From JANWXR01 sp964608265 (GTDB lineage: Bacteria > Chloroflexota > Anaerolineae > Anaerolineales > UBA6663), in contig CAZSNP010000027.1 of assembly GCA_964608265.1 (NCBI GenBank), positions 1 to 54,951 of the forward strand: a stretch of 54,951 bases of DNA. The letters are read 5' to 3'. How positions within the stretch are numbered: the stretch's first letter is position 1; every line of letters starts with the position of its first letter. Of this stretch, positions 17,601-24,236 are shown one piece after another. The translations under genes and the position numbers were made by a program. Below the pieces are notes generated by a model, which was given only the letters and a program-made list of their open reading frames with translations, did no database searches and was not told the origin of the DNA.

Positions 17601-18310
17601 CGCTGGCGGTGCTCGGGTACGACCTCAGCGCGACGAGCCCGAACGCGGCGAAGTCGGGCCTGGCGGGCGGTGCCGTGACGTACACGGTGAACGTCACCAA
17701 CACCGGCACGCTGACTGACACATACGCCATCACAATTACCAATTACGCTTTTACAACCACCGCCCCCGCCACACTTGGCCCGCTCGCGCCGAGCGCGGCC
17801 GCCTCGATGCCGGTCACGGTCACCATCCCGCTCACCGCCTCGGTCGGCGCGACGGACACGGTGCGCGTGAACGTGGTGTCGAAGGGCAATGAAGATGTCG
17901 GGGTCGCCGTGCCGCTCATCACCACCGTTCGCGCGCCGATTTTCGGCGTCACGGTCGCGCCGACCACGAGCGTGGGCCTCGGCCTGCCCGGCGCGACGGT
18001 CGTGCACACGCTCACGGTGACGAACGTAGGCGAGGTCACGGATACGTTCACGGTGACGGTGGCGGGCAACGCGTTCACAACCACCGTGCCCACAATCCTC
18101 GGGCCGCTCGCGCCGGGCGCGCCGGCGCCGATGCTCATCACCGTCACGGTGCCGCTCTCGCCCACGGGCACGCTGACCGATACGGCCACCGTCACGTTCA
18201 CCTCGCGCGCCGACCCGACCAGGACGGCGAGCGCGAGTTTGCGCACGCAAATCGTCCTCATCCCGCCGACGGGGAGCAACAAGGTGTACCTGCCAGTCAT
18301 CGTACGGTAG
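11603..18310 (+). CDS. Giant secreted S8 (subtilisin-like) serine peptidase with multiple beta-sandwich repeats
   Basis: This 2235-residue protein has a Sec signal peptide (cleavage near TPAAA-QPP, residue 27). The subtilase domain has a complete triad: Asp335 (VDDGLD), His381 (GGHGNLNAG) and Ser615 (GTSHSTP). After it come CarboxypepD_reg-like repeats starting near residues 819, 905, 988, 1396 and 1810, choice-anchor-like beta modules (near 1090 and 1590), and two ~105-residue NEW3/CARDB-like repeats (about 2010-2225). It ends in a VYLPVIVR-type tail that I associate with Chloroflexota surface proteins. Low-complexity Thr/Ser stretches suggest glycosylation. It is probably displayed or released to digest extracellular protein. 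The gene is monocistronic, with AGAGGA before the ATG and the terminator at 18358-18386. A long open frame on the opposite strand is a codon-bias artefact. Confidence 0.92.
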   Translation: MWHKLRAVASALSLAGLLLSGLTPAAAQPPAQTDSPQGVFLSNGVKALVDTGDAEAVARLAALGAERLVDYGAFALYLVPEAAVESLSGLPAVSVARELDEIALRGGALDTRTGLGPQVAGEWRQTRGEAAQMWMVQFVGPVKDEWAAGLAERGLQIVAYMPNNAYVVWGDGAALAKLEAWAQQRLPVQWTGPYHPAYRVAPSVVQRVEAAEVEEILELSVQFFNTEAVEESVAKLLALGGVVFKSPGRVLGYTNISLRVPASRVADIAQWPDVFNIGAYLAPEKLDEAQNQIIAGNLTTAGSNVVPAGPGYLAWLASKGFPTNPANYPLVDIVDDGLDQGDGANVLHPDFHELGVFANPDRFTYIGNCTPDATGNGVGGHGNLNAGIVGAYNDLSGAPHVDANGFRRGLGVSPYNRLAGTKIFRNAGNYDVSACGGNDAGVVLASYTGGAAITSNSWGAPVNGLYDDSSQAYDALTRDAAPAEPGNQQMLHVFAAGNSGRNGVNTIGSPGTAKNVLTVGATENVRDEGTPDGCAIGSANNADDMADFSSRGPTDDSRLKPDLVAPGTHVQGQASQDPGYNGTGVCGAAGNGNAQEPADFYPAGQTLYTWSSGTSHSTPAAAGAAALTWEYYGRVLAPGLTPSPAMLKALLLNSTRPINGAGSGNTLPNNDEGWGEVNLGTLTDGTPRRLIDQAQLLGTTGQVITLTGSIANPARPVRFTLAWTDAPGALSGNAFVNNLNLEVTLNGVVYKGNVFTGTTSVAGGAFDARNNVENVFLPAGVSGEYTVRIIAANLPGDGVPGNGDATDQDFALVIYNSTFGNSQLAGTVSAAGAPITGATVQVVTGTTTFAANTLATGAYSITLPADTYAASAWKYGYSLQSASVTTISGTTTTRDFALTAQPFFTLSGVISDAVTGLPLTATVKVKDPFGTVRAQRTGPSYRFNLPGSGGTFSYTVSAEAPLYSTVSAAVNLTASATRDFALTAATTGLAGFVRSLSTTTPLTGAVVALSGPVTATASTDGAGYFQITGALSGTYTATVGAPLYATQVFTGVTLISNTITARTFNLASATLGVTPPALGRTLTLGETVTETAGLTVANTGAAALVYTVTEAAGTVPPPPLVLPQPLLVVQRGAPTAASAVTQALTALGHSYVLTDNFGFEGTAPISLTNAYAGVIYLGNTGTAANSPSNTTLMNYLDAGGRLLIADNDLGFFNRSFAFYTTYLDAAYVSDDPGVGNRSLVGEDIFGGLSAASADPFPDVFTGGANSTRIFRYLSGGAGATRILRNGYRALYLATDYDNLGTSATNEAIEREVLRASLYWLIGGEAADNVPWLTAIPLSGALPISATQTVTVTWAATSAGGITQPGTYTGTLQVLSNDPLAQPHRALPVTMTVQPTADLGQLTGVVNSGGVCDAQPAPLAGANVLITGTRGLTTTLTTDLSGAYSYWLSATDNPYTVTVSATGHVAATQAAVTIPAGGAEKTDFTLRLAQPCVSVHPAALAASVPFGAQVSETLTVTNSGAAPLSFALFESDGTGTGGPGAPISTTTTTTDTFGHTLLSVPYSFVDISPTGTAITLTDDGEVNLALPFAFPFYGGSSANLRVGNNGGLLFNATSGDVPITNAAMSGAPDNFIAPLWDDLDDETGAVYWRVLGVAPNRIAVLQWHNRSHFPGPGDGATLQAVLYENGNLLFQYQDVNFGNPATNNGASATVGIRGVGAPNALQYSFNTPSVSDGLALCFVRPGNQPCGVRAVPWLSQSITTTVGLTGSLPIAIGFDAAAVATPGTYTATLALLHNAPQPPISVPVTMTVSAPGDFGTLTGTVLGQPICGGTVAPLAGASVNVAGGAPITLTTSASGLYSAQVLGGTGTPYTLTVSAPGYLSSAPAVVTVTQQLTTTTNFTLTQSAPCIEIVPLALSSAQIANTLITTALTISNTGNAPLTATVSNLPTWLTVAPISAAVAPAGSAVLSATFNSAGRLPGVYTATATITSNDAISPTRSLPLSLAVLGYDLSATSPNAAKSGLAGGAVTYTVNVTNTGTLTDTYAITITNYAFTTTAPATLGPLAPSAAASMPVTVTIPLTASVGATDTVRVNVVSKGNEDVGVAVPLITTVRAPIFGVTVAPTTSVGLGLPGATVVHTLTVTNVGEVTDTFTVTVAGNAFTTTVPTILGPLAPGAPAPMLITVTVPLSPTGTLTDTATVTFTSRADPTRTASASLRTQIVLIPPTGSNKVYLPVIVR

Positions 18311-18357
18311 GGATACCCCTTGTGGGTGTCCCTTGCAGGTGCCCCAATCCGAAAACA

Positions 18358-18386
18358 AAACGGGCCTCCCATTGGGAGGCCCGTTT
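18358..18386. terminator. Bidirectional rho-independent terminator
   Basis: AAACGGGCCTCCC and GGGAGGCCCGTTT form a perfect 13-bp stem around ATT, with A and T runs on both sides. It can end the S8 peptidase transcript (+) and the brnTA transcript (-). It is almost identical to the hairpin at 19047-19075. Confidence 0.85.
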
Positions 18387-18411
18387 CACTTAACACCGCA
18401 GTATATTTCTA

Positions 18412-18726
18412 TTATCCCCGCCGGGCCGCAGCCTTCGTCCGTTCCGCCCGATTTTCGTGAGCCTCCATGTACGCGCGTAATAAGGAGTTGATGCGGGTTT
18501 GATACCCTGGGCCTTGCCCGCGAAACCAGACGAGTACGTCTTGGTCAAGCCGCAGGGTGAGTTGCGACTTGCGGGCAACGGGCTTCAGCCCACGCCGGAC
18601 GACGGCTTTCGCGAACATTTCCGGTGTGACTTCCGGAATCTCACTGAGATCAATGTCCTTATCTGCCATCCGTCGCAAACGCTTGAGATCAGTTCCCGAT
18701 TTGCGAGAAAAAGTGACGCGTTTCAT
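18412..18726 (-). CDS. brnA: BrnA-family antitoxin
   Basis: This 104-residue antitoxin has a C-terminal ribbon-helix-helix-like DNA-binding region (SQLTLRLDQDVLVWFRGQGPGYQTRINSLLRAYM, of which LTLRLDQDV is the strand). It starts at MKRVTFSRKSGTD (18726); the frame is open 22 codons further, but that part lies within brnT. It overlaps the brnT 3' end by 38 bp, the usual toxin-first order. It would neutralise BrnT and repress the operon. The local sequence is visibly more AT-rich than neighbouring genes, suggesting acquisition. Confidence 0.88.
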   Translation of the reverse strand: MKRVTFSRKSGTDLKRLRRMADKDIDLSEIPEVTPEMFAKAVVRRGLKPVARKSQLTLRLDQDVLVWFRGQGPGYQTRINSLLRAYMEAHENRAERTKAAARRG

Positions 18727-18964
18727 GTCGAGTAGCCTTTCGTGCTGAGATAATCCGAATAGCCTCGTCTGTTTCAGTATGAGCAATGGCAATTAAAACA
18801 CCGCGCCAAATCCCAAAAGTGACGTAACGAGTCTCGCCGTAATCTTGACGGTCGTCTTCGATGGTCACAGTATCACCCTCGAAAACCGAAGCGGCCTCCT
18901 GAAAATCAATGCCATGTTTTCGCCGATTGCTCCGACGCTTGGTTTCATCCCACTCATATCGCAC
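18689..18964 (-). CDS. brnT: BrnT-family ribonuclease toxin
   Basis: This 91-residue protein, starting at GTG 18964, has the BrnT hallmarks YEWDETKRRSNRRKHGIDF, DRQDYGETRYVTFG and IRIISARKATRHE. BrnT has a RelE-like fold and cleaves RNA, with Lys/His/Glu and basic residues around KHGIDF and the C-terminal RIISAR segment important in the family. The open frame extends upstream to 19126, but the extra residues have no family character. It forms an operon with brnA and is autonomous from both neighbouring operons because terminators flank it. Confidence 0.88.
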   Translation of the reverse strand: MRYEWDETKRRSNRRKHGIDFQEAASVFEGDTVTIEDDRQDYGETRYVTFGIWRGVLIAIAHTETDEAIRIISARKATRHETRHFFSQIGN

Positions 18965-19046
18965 GGTGAAATTGTAGCTACACTTCGTGGTTGCGTCAAT
19001 TAGCCGCGCGGACCTGCGCAGCGAAAAGCGGTATTGCTCCCAAACC

Positions 19047-19075
19047 AAACGGGCCTCCCAACGGGAGGCCCGTTT
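19047..19075. terminator. Rho-independent terminator ending the minus-strand catabolic operon
   Basis: AAACGGGCCTCCC and GGGAGGCCCGTTT form a perfect 13-bp stem with loop AAC. It differs from 18358-18386 only in the loop. It separates the 2-hydroxyacid dehydrogenase gene from brnTA. Confidence 0.8.
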
Positions 19076-19106
19076 TGGATTGAAAAGACCCACGCGATCT
19101 TGTCCC

Positions 19107-20075
19107 TCAATACCCCGCCTGCACATCTACCCGATAACGCAGCGGCTCGCCGCGCGCCGCCAGGTTGAGGGTCTCGGCCAGCTCGGCGACGAGGCGCGCG
19201 TCGTGCTCGCGCACGAGGTCAATGCGGTGCTGGCTCATCACCACGTTGTCGAGTTCGTGAAACGGGTACTGCGACGGGGGCGTGTGCGCGTATTCGCCGG
19301 CATCCTTCGGGTACGTGTACCACACGTCGAGGCCGGCGGCGGCGAGCGTGCCGTCGCGCAGCGCGTGAAAGAGCGCAGCCTCGTCAATCACCGGCCCACG
19401 GCCCACGTTCACGAGGAAGGCCGGCTTCGCCAGCCGTTGCAACTCCTCCGCGCCGATTAGGCCTTTCGTAGCCTCGGTCAGCGGGAGCGTGACGATGAGG
19501 ATGCTGGCGCGCGGCAGCACGGCCCGCAGCTCGCTCGCCGGATATACCTCGGCGGGGAAGTCGAGGCGGCCCCCGGCGTTCCGCCGCACGCCGATCACCT
19601 TCATGCCGAGCGCATGGCACATCCGCCCGATCAGCTGCCCAATCGCCCCGAAGCCGAGCACGAGCACGGTCTTGCCCGCCAACAAAATCGAGGGGCTGGG
19701 CTGATAGCGCATCTCCCAGTTTTGCCGGCGAAAGGCGCGGTCGGCCGGCAGCACGAACTTGGTCGCCGCCAGCAGCAAAGTCAGCGCGCCCTCGGCGGTG
19801 GGGATGGTTGGCCAGCGGCAGTTGTGCAGCGTGAGTTGCGGGTGATCGAGCATCACCGCGCGCAGGCCGGGCGCGATGCCGGTGAACGGCACGACGACGG
19901 CGCGCAGGCGCGAACTGGCCGCGAGCTGTTCGCGCGTCGGCGAGCCGACCAGCACCTCGGCCTCGGGTGCGACGGTTGGGCCGGTCGTCAACTGCACGTC
20001 TGCGCTCAATTGTGCGCGCATTGACTCGATGACGGCTGGCTCAAGGTTTTCGAGGAGATGGGCGTGGAGGGGCAT
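19107..20075 (-). CDS. D-isomer-specific 2-hydroxyacid dehydrogenase family protein
   Basis: This 322-residue NAD(P)-dependent dehydrogenase has the dinucleotide motif GFGAIG (141-146), the catalytic Arg226 in NVGRGPVIDE and the proton-relay His283 in VVMSQHR. The usual acidic partner in the DVF..EP motif is not evident: the segment reads GLDVWYTYPKD, a pattern seen in some subfamilies. It starts at MPLHAHLLENLEP; further upstream the frame enters the 126-bp repeats. It is the last gene of the long minus operon. A role in reducing a keto acid or oxidising a hydroxy acid from sugar-acid breakdown is inferred. Confidence 0.85.
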   Translation of the reverse strand: MPLHAHLLENLEPAVIESMRAQLSADVQLTTGPTVAPEAEVLVGSPTREQLAASSRLRAVVVPFTGIAPGLRAVMLDHPQLTLHNCRWPTIPTAEGALTLLLAATKFVLPADRAFRRQNWEMRYQPSPSILLAGKTVLVLGFGAIGQLIGRMCHALGMKVIGVRRNAGGRLDFPAEVYPASELRAVLPRASILIVTLPLTEATKGLIGAEELQRLAKPAFLVNVGRGPVIDEAALFHALRDGTLAAAGLDVWYTYPKDAGEYAHTPPSQYPFHELDNVVMSQHRIDLVREHDARLVAELAETLNLAARGEPLRYRVDVQAGY

Positions 20076-20093
20076 AGGGCAATTGTAACGCGG

Positions 20094-20340
20094 CCCCTCA
20101 CCCCCGGCCCCTCTCCCGTTGGGAGAGGGGTGTCTCACAATCGTCGAACTCTTTCAATGCGAGGCCCCCCCTCTCCGGCGACGAAGGAGCAGGAGAGGGG
20201 GATGGGGGGTGAGGTCATTCCCCTCACCCCCGGCCCCTCTCCCGCTGGGAGAGGGGTGTCTCACAATCGTCGAACTCATTCAATGCGCGGCCCCCCTCTC
20301 CGGCGACGAAGGAGCAGGAGAGGGGGACGGGGGGTGAGGT
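20094..20340. repeat. Tandem duplication of a 126-bp GC-rich palindromic unit
   Basis: Two copies (20094-20219 and 20220-20340) are nearly identical. Each begins CCCCTCACCCCCGG, carries the hairpin CCCCTCTCCCGTTGGGAGAG, a unique core (CACAATCGTCGAACTC) and a second long hairpin, and ends GGGGGGTGAGG, the reverse complement of its start. The stop codon of the ManD-like gene lies at its right edge. Confidence 0.85.
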
Positions 20341-21596
20341 CACGGCGTCCAGATCGTCCCATCCGGCCAGCGGCTTTGCGTCCATTGAATCGGTTCAAGG
20401 TGGATCGGATACTTCTTCGCCTTCGCCTCGTTGACCTCCACACCCCAGCCCGCTTTCGAGTTCGGCCACAGGAAGCCGGCGCGCAGTTCGGGTGTGCCGG
20501 GGAACACTTCCAGCAGCGGCTCGCCGAAGAAGATCACCTCCTGCACGCCGAAGTTGTGGCAGGCCAGATCCAAATGCAGATTCGCCGCGTGGCCGATGGG
20601 CGAGACATCGCCCGGGCCGTGCCAGGCCGTGCGCACGCCGAAGGCCTCGCACAGCGCGGCCAGCTTGCGCGCCGGGGTGAAGCCGCCGAGCTGCGAGAGG
20701 TGCGCGCGGATGAAGTCAATCAACTGCTCGGCGATGAGCGGCCGCCATTCGAGCGGATTGTTGTGCAGCTCGCCCATCGCGATCGGCGTCGCGCACTGCT
20801 CGCGCAAGCGGCGGAACCACTCGATTTGATCGGGGGCCAGCGGGTCTTCGAGGAAGAACAACCGGAGCGGTTCGAGCGCCTTGGCCATGCGGATGGCGTC
20901 AATCGGCGCGAGCCGTTCGTGGATGTCGTGCAACAAAAACAATTCGTAACCGATCTGGCCGCGCACGTACTCGAACAACTCGATGACCGAGCGCGAATAC
21001 TTATCGGGATCGTAGTATGCGCCGGGGAAGTTGCTCTGCAACTTGTCCAGCGTCTTCATACGATGCGTGGCCTGCGGCGCTTTCCTGTTCGGGCGCGCGC
21101 TGCGCTTGCTCAGTTCTTTGACGCGCCCGCCGTAGCCGCCCATCTGGCAGCGCACCGCCAGCGCGCCCCACTCCTGATATCGCAACACGTTGTCGAGCAC
21201 TTCCTTCGGCTCGCGCCCGTCGGCGTGGCGGTACACCATCGCCGCCTCGCGACACTTGCCGCCGATGAGGTCGTACACCGGCAGGTTGGCGACCTTGCCC
21301 TTGATATCCCACAGCGCCATATCCACGCCGCTGATGGCGTTGTTGAGCACCGGGCCGTTGCGCCAGTACGAGTTGACGTACATGAGGTGCCACAGATCCT
21401 CGATGTTGGCCGGGTCGCGCCCGCGCAGCAGCGGGTCGAGATACTCATCCACGGCCTGCGCCACGAGGGTGGGCCGCTGCGTGAACGTCGCGCAGCCCCA
21501 GCCGTAAAGCCCGGGTTGATCGGTTTCGACTTTCACCACGACCAGCGCGATGCCGTCGGGCGCGGTGAGGAGGGATTTGACTTTGGTGATTTTCAT
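20340..21596 (-). CDS. Enolase-superfamily dehydratase, ManD (mannonate/gluconate dehydratase)-like
   Basis: This 418-residue enzyme is close to the ManD/RspA family, which dehydrates D-mannonate or D-gluconate to 2-keto-3-deoxygluconate. Metal ligands are Asp224 (HDIHERL), Glu250 (LEDP) and Glu276 (MGELH), spaced 26 and 26 as usual, and His326 lies in WHGPGDVSPIGHAANLHLD, here the HGPGD block. YYDPDKYSR (194-202) is also typical. It starts at ATG 21596 behind AGGA. The C-terminus (PDGTIWTP) matches the family. Next to UxuA and other dehydratases it would feed KDG kinase. ManD members differ greatly in activity and some are nearly inactive, so the substrate is uncertain. Confidence 0.88.
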   Translation of the reverse strand: MKITKVKSLLTAPDGIALVVVKVETDQPGLYGWGCATFTQRPTLVAQAVDEYLDPLLRGRDPANIEDLWHLMYVNSYWRNGPVLNNAISGVDMALWDIKGKVANLPVYDLIGGKCREAAMVYRHADGREPKEVLDNVLRYQEWGALAVRCQMGGYGGRVKELSKRSARPNRKAPQATHRMKTLDKLQSNFPGAYYDPDKYSRSVIELFEYVRGQIGYELFLLHDIHERLAPIDAIRMAKALEPLRLFFLEDPLAPDQIEWFRRLREQCATPIAMGELHNNPLEWRPLIAEQLIDFIRAHLSQLGGFTPARKLAALCEAFGVRTAWHGPGDVSPIGHAANLHLDLACHNFGVQEVIFFGEPLLEVFPGTPELRAGFLWPNSKAGWGVEVNEAKAKKYPIHLEPIQWTQSRWPDGTIWTP

Positions 21597-21603
21597 TTTC
21601 CTG

Positions 21604-21663
21604 GCCACGAAATCACACCGATTGCCACGAAGGTGAGTCGTGAAATTCGTGCCAATTCGTGGC
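21604..21663. repeat. CACGAATT-word palindrome between two dehydratase genes
   Basis: GCCACGAA (21604-21611) faces TTCGTGGC (21656-21663), and further copies of the word (TTGCCACGAAGG, AAATTCGTGCC) lie inside. It is the same family as 23005-23066. Confidence 0.6.
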
Positions 21664-21669
21664 GAACGA

Positions 21670-22995
21670 TTATGACCACAGGCGATCCCAACTCCGCTCG
21701 GTGTCCCAATACGTCGTCGGCTCGAAGAAGCCGCGGTCGTTCGGGTCGAGGTGGGCGCGCACAGCTTGTTCGTTCAGCTCGAAGCCGAGGCCGGGCGCCT
21801 CGGGCACGGGGATGTAGCCGTCCTGGATGATGGGCTTCGGCACGGCGTCCACGAAATCGCCCCAGTACGGGATTTCGGCGAAGTGATGTTCGAGGGCGAT
21901 GAAGTTCTCGGTGGCGGCGGCGCAATGCACGCTGGCGAAGGTGCTCACCGGCGTGCCGGCCATATGCAGCGCCATGCTGATGCCGTGCTCCTGCGCGTAA
22001 TCGCCGATGCGCTTGGTCTCGAGGATGCCGCCGCTCGTGGCGAGGTCGGGATGGATGACGTTGACGGCGCGCGCCTCGATCAGCGGCTTGAAACCCTCCT
22101 TGAGGTAAATATCCTCGCCCGTACACACCGGCGTGTTGAGGGCGCGTTCGAGCTGCACCCACTTGTCGGTGAACTGCCACGGCACCATATCTTCGAGCCA
22201 GGCCAGGTTGTATGGCTCCAGCGCCTGGCCGAGCCGCAGGCAATCGTCAATGCCGATGTGGCCGAAGTGATCGGCGGCGATGGGCACCTCGTAGCCGACG
22301 ACCGAACGCACCTGCTCCACATATTCGGTGATGAGGCCGATGCCCTTCGGCGTGAGGCGCACGTGCGTGAACGGGTGCATGGTCTGATTGACGTTGAACA
22401 TGCGCTCGTACCCGTCGACAGGGTCGCCCGGCAGCATCCCCATCGGCCGGCACAGCGCGCCCTTCACACCGATGAGCGGCTGGATGCCGACATCCATCTT
22501 CAGCATCGTGAAGCCGCGCTTGAGCCGCTCCTTCAGCTTCTTGCCCATCGCCGTGCCGGTTTGCTCGTTGGGGGTGTCGCAGTACATGCGAATGCGGTCG
22601 CGGTATTTGCCGCCGGCCAGCACGTACGCCGGCACGCCGTAGGCCTTGCCGGCCAGATCCATCAGCGCCATCTCCACCGCGCACACGCCGCCGCCTTGCC
22701 GCGCGTGACCGCCGAACTGCTTGATCTTGCGGAAGAGCCGCTCGACGTGGCACGGGTTCTCGCCGAGCAAGCGGCTCTTGAGCATCAGCGCGTAAGTCTT
22801 GCTGGCGAAGTCGCGCACCTCGCCGTAGCCGCTGATCCCCTGATTGGTGTCAACGCGGATGAGGGTGAAGCGCCAGTGATCCCACGCCACGGTGGCCGTG
22901 CGCAGGTCGGTGATCTTCAAGTCGCTGGGCCGCGAGTGTGTGCGGACGTGGTCTTCGGGTTTCGATCGTGGCTTTGGTTTTGTTCGGGTCGCCAT
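21670..22995 (-). CDS. Mandelate racemase/muconate lactonizing family enzyme (sugar-acid dehydratase)
   Basis: This 441-residue protein is an acid-sugar dehydratase type of the enolase superfamily. Metal ligands are Asp242, Glu268 and Glu294 at 26-residue spacing, with the KxD pair Lys166/Asp168 (MLKMDVG) and His344 (ALHMAG) as candidate acid/base residues. The N-terminus carries a basic 25-residue extension (TRTKPKPRSKPED). It starts at ATG 22995; upstream the open frame would translate the CACGAATT palindrome. It is cotranscribed with the ManD-like and RraA genes. The substrate is not predictable from sequence; gluconate-, galactonate- or fuconate-type acids are all possible. Confidence 0.85.
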   Translation of the reverse strand: MATRTKPKPRSKPEDHVRTHSRPSDLKITDLRTATVAWDHWRFTLIRVDTNQGISGYGEVRDFASKTYALMLKSRLLGENPCHVERLFRKIKQFGGHARQGGGVCAVEMALMDLAGKAYGVPAYVLAGGKYRDRIRMYCDTPNEQTGTAMGKKLKERLKRGFTMLKMDVGIQPLIGVKGALCRPMGMLPGDPVDGYERMFNVNQTMHPFTHVRLTPKGIGLITEYVEQVRSVVGYEVPIAADHFGHIGIDDCLRLGQALEPYNLAWLEDMVPWQFTDKWVQLERALNTPVCTGEDIYLKEGFKPLIEARAVNVIHPDLATSGGILETKRIGDYAQEHGISMALHMAGTPVSTFASVHCAAATENFIALEHHFAEIPYWGDFVDAVPKPIIQDGYIPVPEAPGLGFELNEQAVRAHLDPNDRGFFEPTTYWDTERSWDRLWS

Positions 22996-23004
22996 GTTGT
23001 TTTC

Positions 23005-23066
23005 GCCACGAATTGGCACGAATTCACGCGAAGCCCCATTCGTGCAAATTCGTGTCAATTCGTGGC
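23005..23066. repeat. CACGAATT-word palindrome, 28-nt arms
   Basis: GCCACGAATTGGCACGAATT plus CACGCGAA (23005-23032) faces TTCGTGCAAATTCG plus TGTCAATTCGTGGC (23039-23066) with four mismatches and a 6-nt loop. It lies between two co-directional genes. Confidence 0.75.
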
Positions 23067-23073
23067 CAAAGAG

Positions 23074-23895
23074 TTATTTGTTGTTGGCTTTCTTCCAGGC
23101 TTGAAAATCCGCCTCGATATCCTCGCGCCAGGTAGGCACGTCAATCTCGCCGCTGGTGTATTTGCCCTCCGCGATCCGCATCTTCCCGAAGTCGTCACGC
23201 ACGCGGATGTCCTCGCTGCGCTCGACCACCTCCTGCACCAGATGCGGCGGGATGGCGAGGATGCCGGTCGGCGTGCCGAGGATGACATCGCCCGGCAGCA
23301 CCGTCATCGCGCCGATGCGGATGGGGATGTTGAGGCCGGCCAGAGTGACGTCGGCGATGGCGGTCGGGTCCACGCCGCGCACGTAAAAGTTCACCTCGCT
23401 CAGTTGCACCAGGCCCTGATAGTCGCGGATGCCGCCGTCAATCACCGCGCCGGCGCGCGTGCGGGCGCGCACCGCCGTGCCGAGGTTGTCGCCGACCACG
23501 GTGCCATCCTTCACCTTGCCGAAGATATCCACCACCATCACGTCGTGGAGCTGCAGCGTCTCGATGACCCACGAGTTCTGCCCGCCGATAGCCCCGCGCC
23601 CCTCGCGCAGCCCGGCCTGTTGCACCGCCTCGTGATAGTCGGGGCGATGCGGGAGGAATTGCGCCGTCACCGCGCGGCCCACAGTGATCGTGCCCGGATG
23701 CGTTTCCTTCCACTCCCCGGCGAACTGGCGGTGGTAGCCGTGCGCGTGCAGCACGCCCCAGGCTTCCTCGGTGGTGACCAGTTTCATGCGCTCGATCAGG
23801 TCATCGGGCACGCGCGGGCGGCCATCGGGGAAACGCTCGAAGGGATTCTGGGCGGTCAGTTCGATCAAGTCTTCGCGTGAGGGTTGAATGTGCAT
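23074..23895 (-). CDS. RraA-family protein (possible 4-carboxy-4-hydroxy-2-oxoadipate/HMG-type aldolase)
   Basis: This 273-residue protein has the RraA/HMG-aldolase fold signature GDNLGTAV (135-142) and GAVIDGGIRD (149-158, Arg157/Asp158). It is longer than regulator-of-RNase-E proteins, with a 70-residue N-terminal part and a C-terminal tail (PTWREDIEADFQAW), typical of the metabolic branch. The start at 23895 is supported by GGAG six bases away at the scaffold gap edge. Among sugar-acid genes it may cleave a hydroxy-keto acid or decarboxylate an oxo acid; the reaction is inferred. Confidence 0.85.
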   Translation of the reverse strand: MHIQPSREDLIELTAQNPFERFPDGRPRVPDDLIERMKLVTTEEAWGVLHAHGYHRQFAGEWKETHPGTITVGRAVTAQFLPHRPDYHEAVQQAGLREGRGAIGGQNSWVIETLQLHDVMVVDIFGKVKDGTVVGDNLGTAVRARTRAGAVIDGGIRDYQGLVQLSEVNFYVRGVDPTAIADVTLAGLNIPIRIGAMTVLPGDVILGTPTGILAIPPHLVQEVVERSEDIRVRDDFGKMRIAEGKYTSGEIDVPTWREDIEADFQAWKKANNK

Positions 23896-23904
23896 TGAGT
23901 CTCC

Positions 23905-24004
23905 NNNNNNNNNNNNNNNNNNNNNNNNNNNNNNNNNNNNNNNNNNNNNNNNNNNNNNNNNNNNNNNNNNNNNNNNNNNNNNNNNNNNNNNNNNNNNNNN
24001 NNNN
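23905..24004. other. Scaffold gap (100 N)
   Basis: Exactly 100 undetermined bases, the usual placeholder for a gap of unknown size. The SDR gene to its right is cut after about 60 residues, so at least ~0.6 kb is probably missing here. Confidence 0.99.
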
Positions 24005-24186
24005 AGCGCGCGTTCGACCTCATCGTAGTTCGCAACCTCCACCGGCACGAACGGCACGCCGGGGTGCGCGGCCTCGGGCGAGGGCGGCGCCCGATCAAGA
24101 TTAACGACGCCGTGCCCGTGGGCGAGCGCCAGTTGGGTGACGGAGCGGCCAATCCCGCCGCTGCCGCCGGTAATAGCGATTTTCAT
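24005..24186 (-). CDS. NAD-dependent epimerase/dehydratase family protein, truncated by the gap
   Basis: Only the first ~60 residues are present: MKIAITGGSGGIGRSVTQ (Rossmann glycine motif), then ALAHGHGVVNLDRAP and EVANYDEVERA. It resembles the complete SDR at 42838-43665 over this stretch (MKLAVTGGHGDMGR...VVSIDRA). The rest lies in the gap. A uronate/aldose dehydrogenase or epimerase role is possible. Confidence 0.75.
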
Positions 24187-24205
24187 GTTCTCTCTATGGC
24201 TGGCA

Positions 24206-24236
24206 ACCAATTACCCGTAATCGGTTATTGGTTATC
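24206..24236. repeat. CCAATTACC-word palindrome
   Basis: CCAATTACC faces GGTTATTGG with the words GTAATCGGTTA and TTGGTTATCGG repeated. Its right part supplies the last codons and stop of the UxuA gene (VYADNQ), so a repeat has become a C-terminus. Confidence 0.55.

Noticed and set aside
11726..18358. A 6.6-kb open frame on the minus strand opposite the S8 peptidase
   Set aside because: It has Arg/Ala/Gly/His-rich composition with no family character. It arises from strong third-position GC bias on the plus strand, where the subtilase triad and domains are clear.
20094..20340. CRISPR-like repeats
   Set aside because: Only two adjacent 126-bp units with internal hairpins are present, with no spacer-repeat alternation and no cas genes.
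20058..23880. Long plus-strand open frames opposite the ManD-like, second dehydratase and RraA genes
   Set aside because: They are antisense shadows without recognisable domains, while the minus-strand frames carry complete active-site motifs.
23905..24004. A fused RraA-epimerase protein reading through the N run
   Set aside because: The Ns are a scaffold gap. RraA has its own start and ribosome site at 23895, and the epimerase has its own start at 24186.
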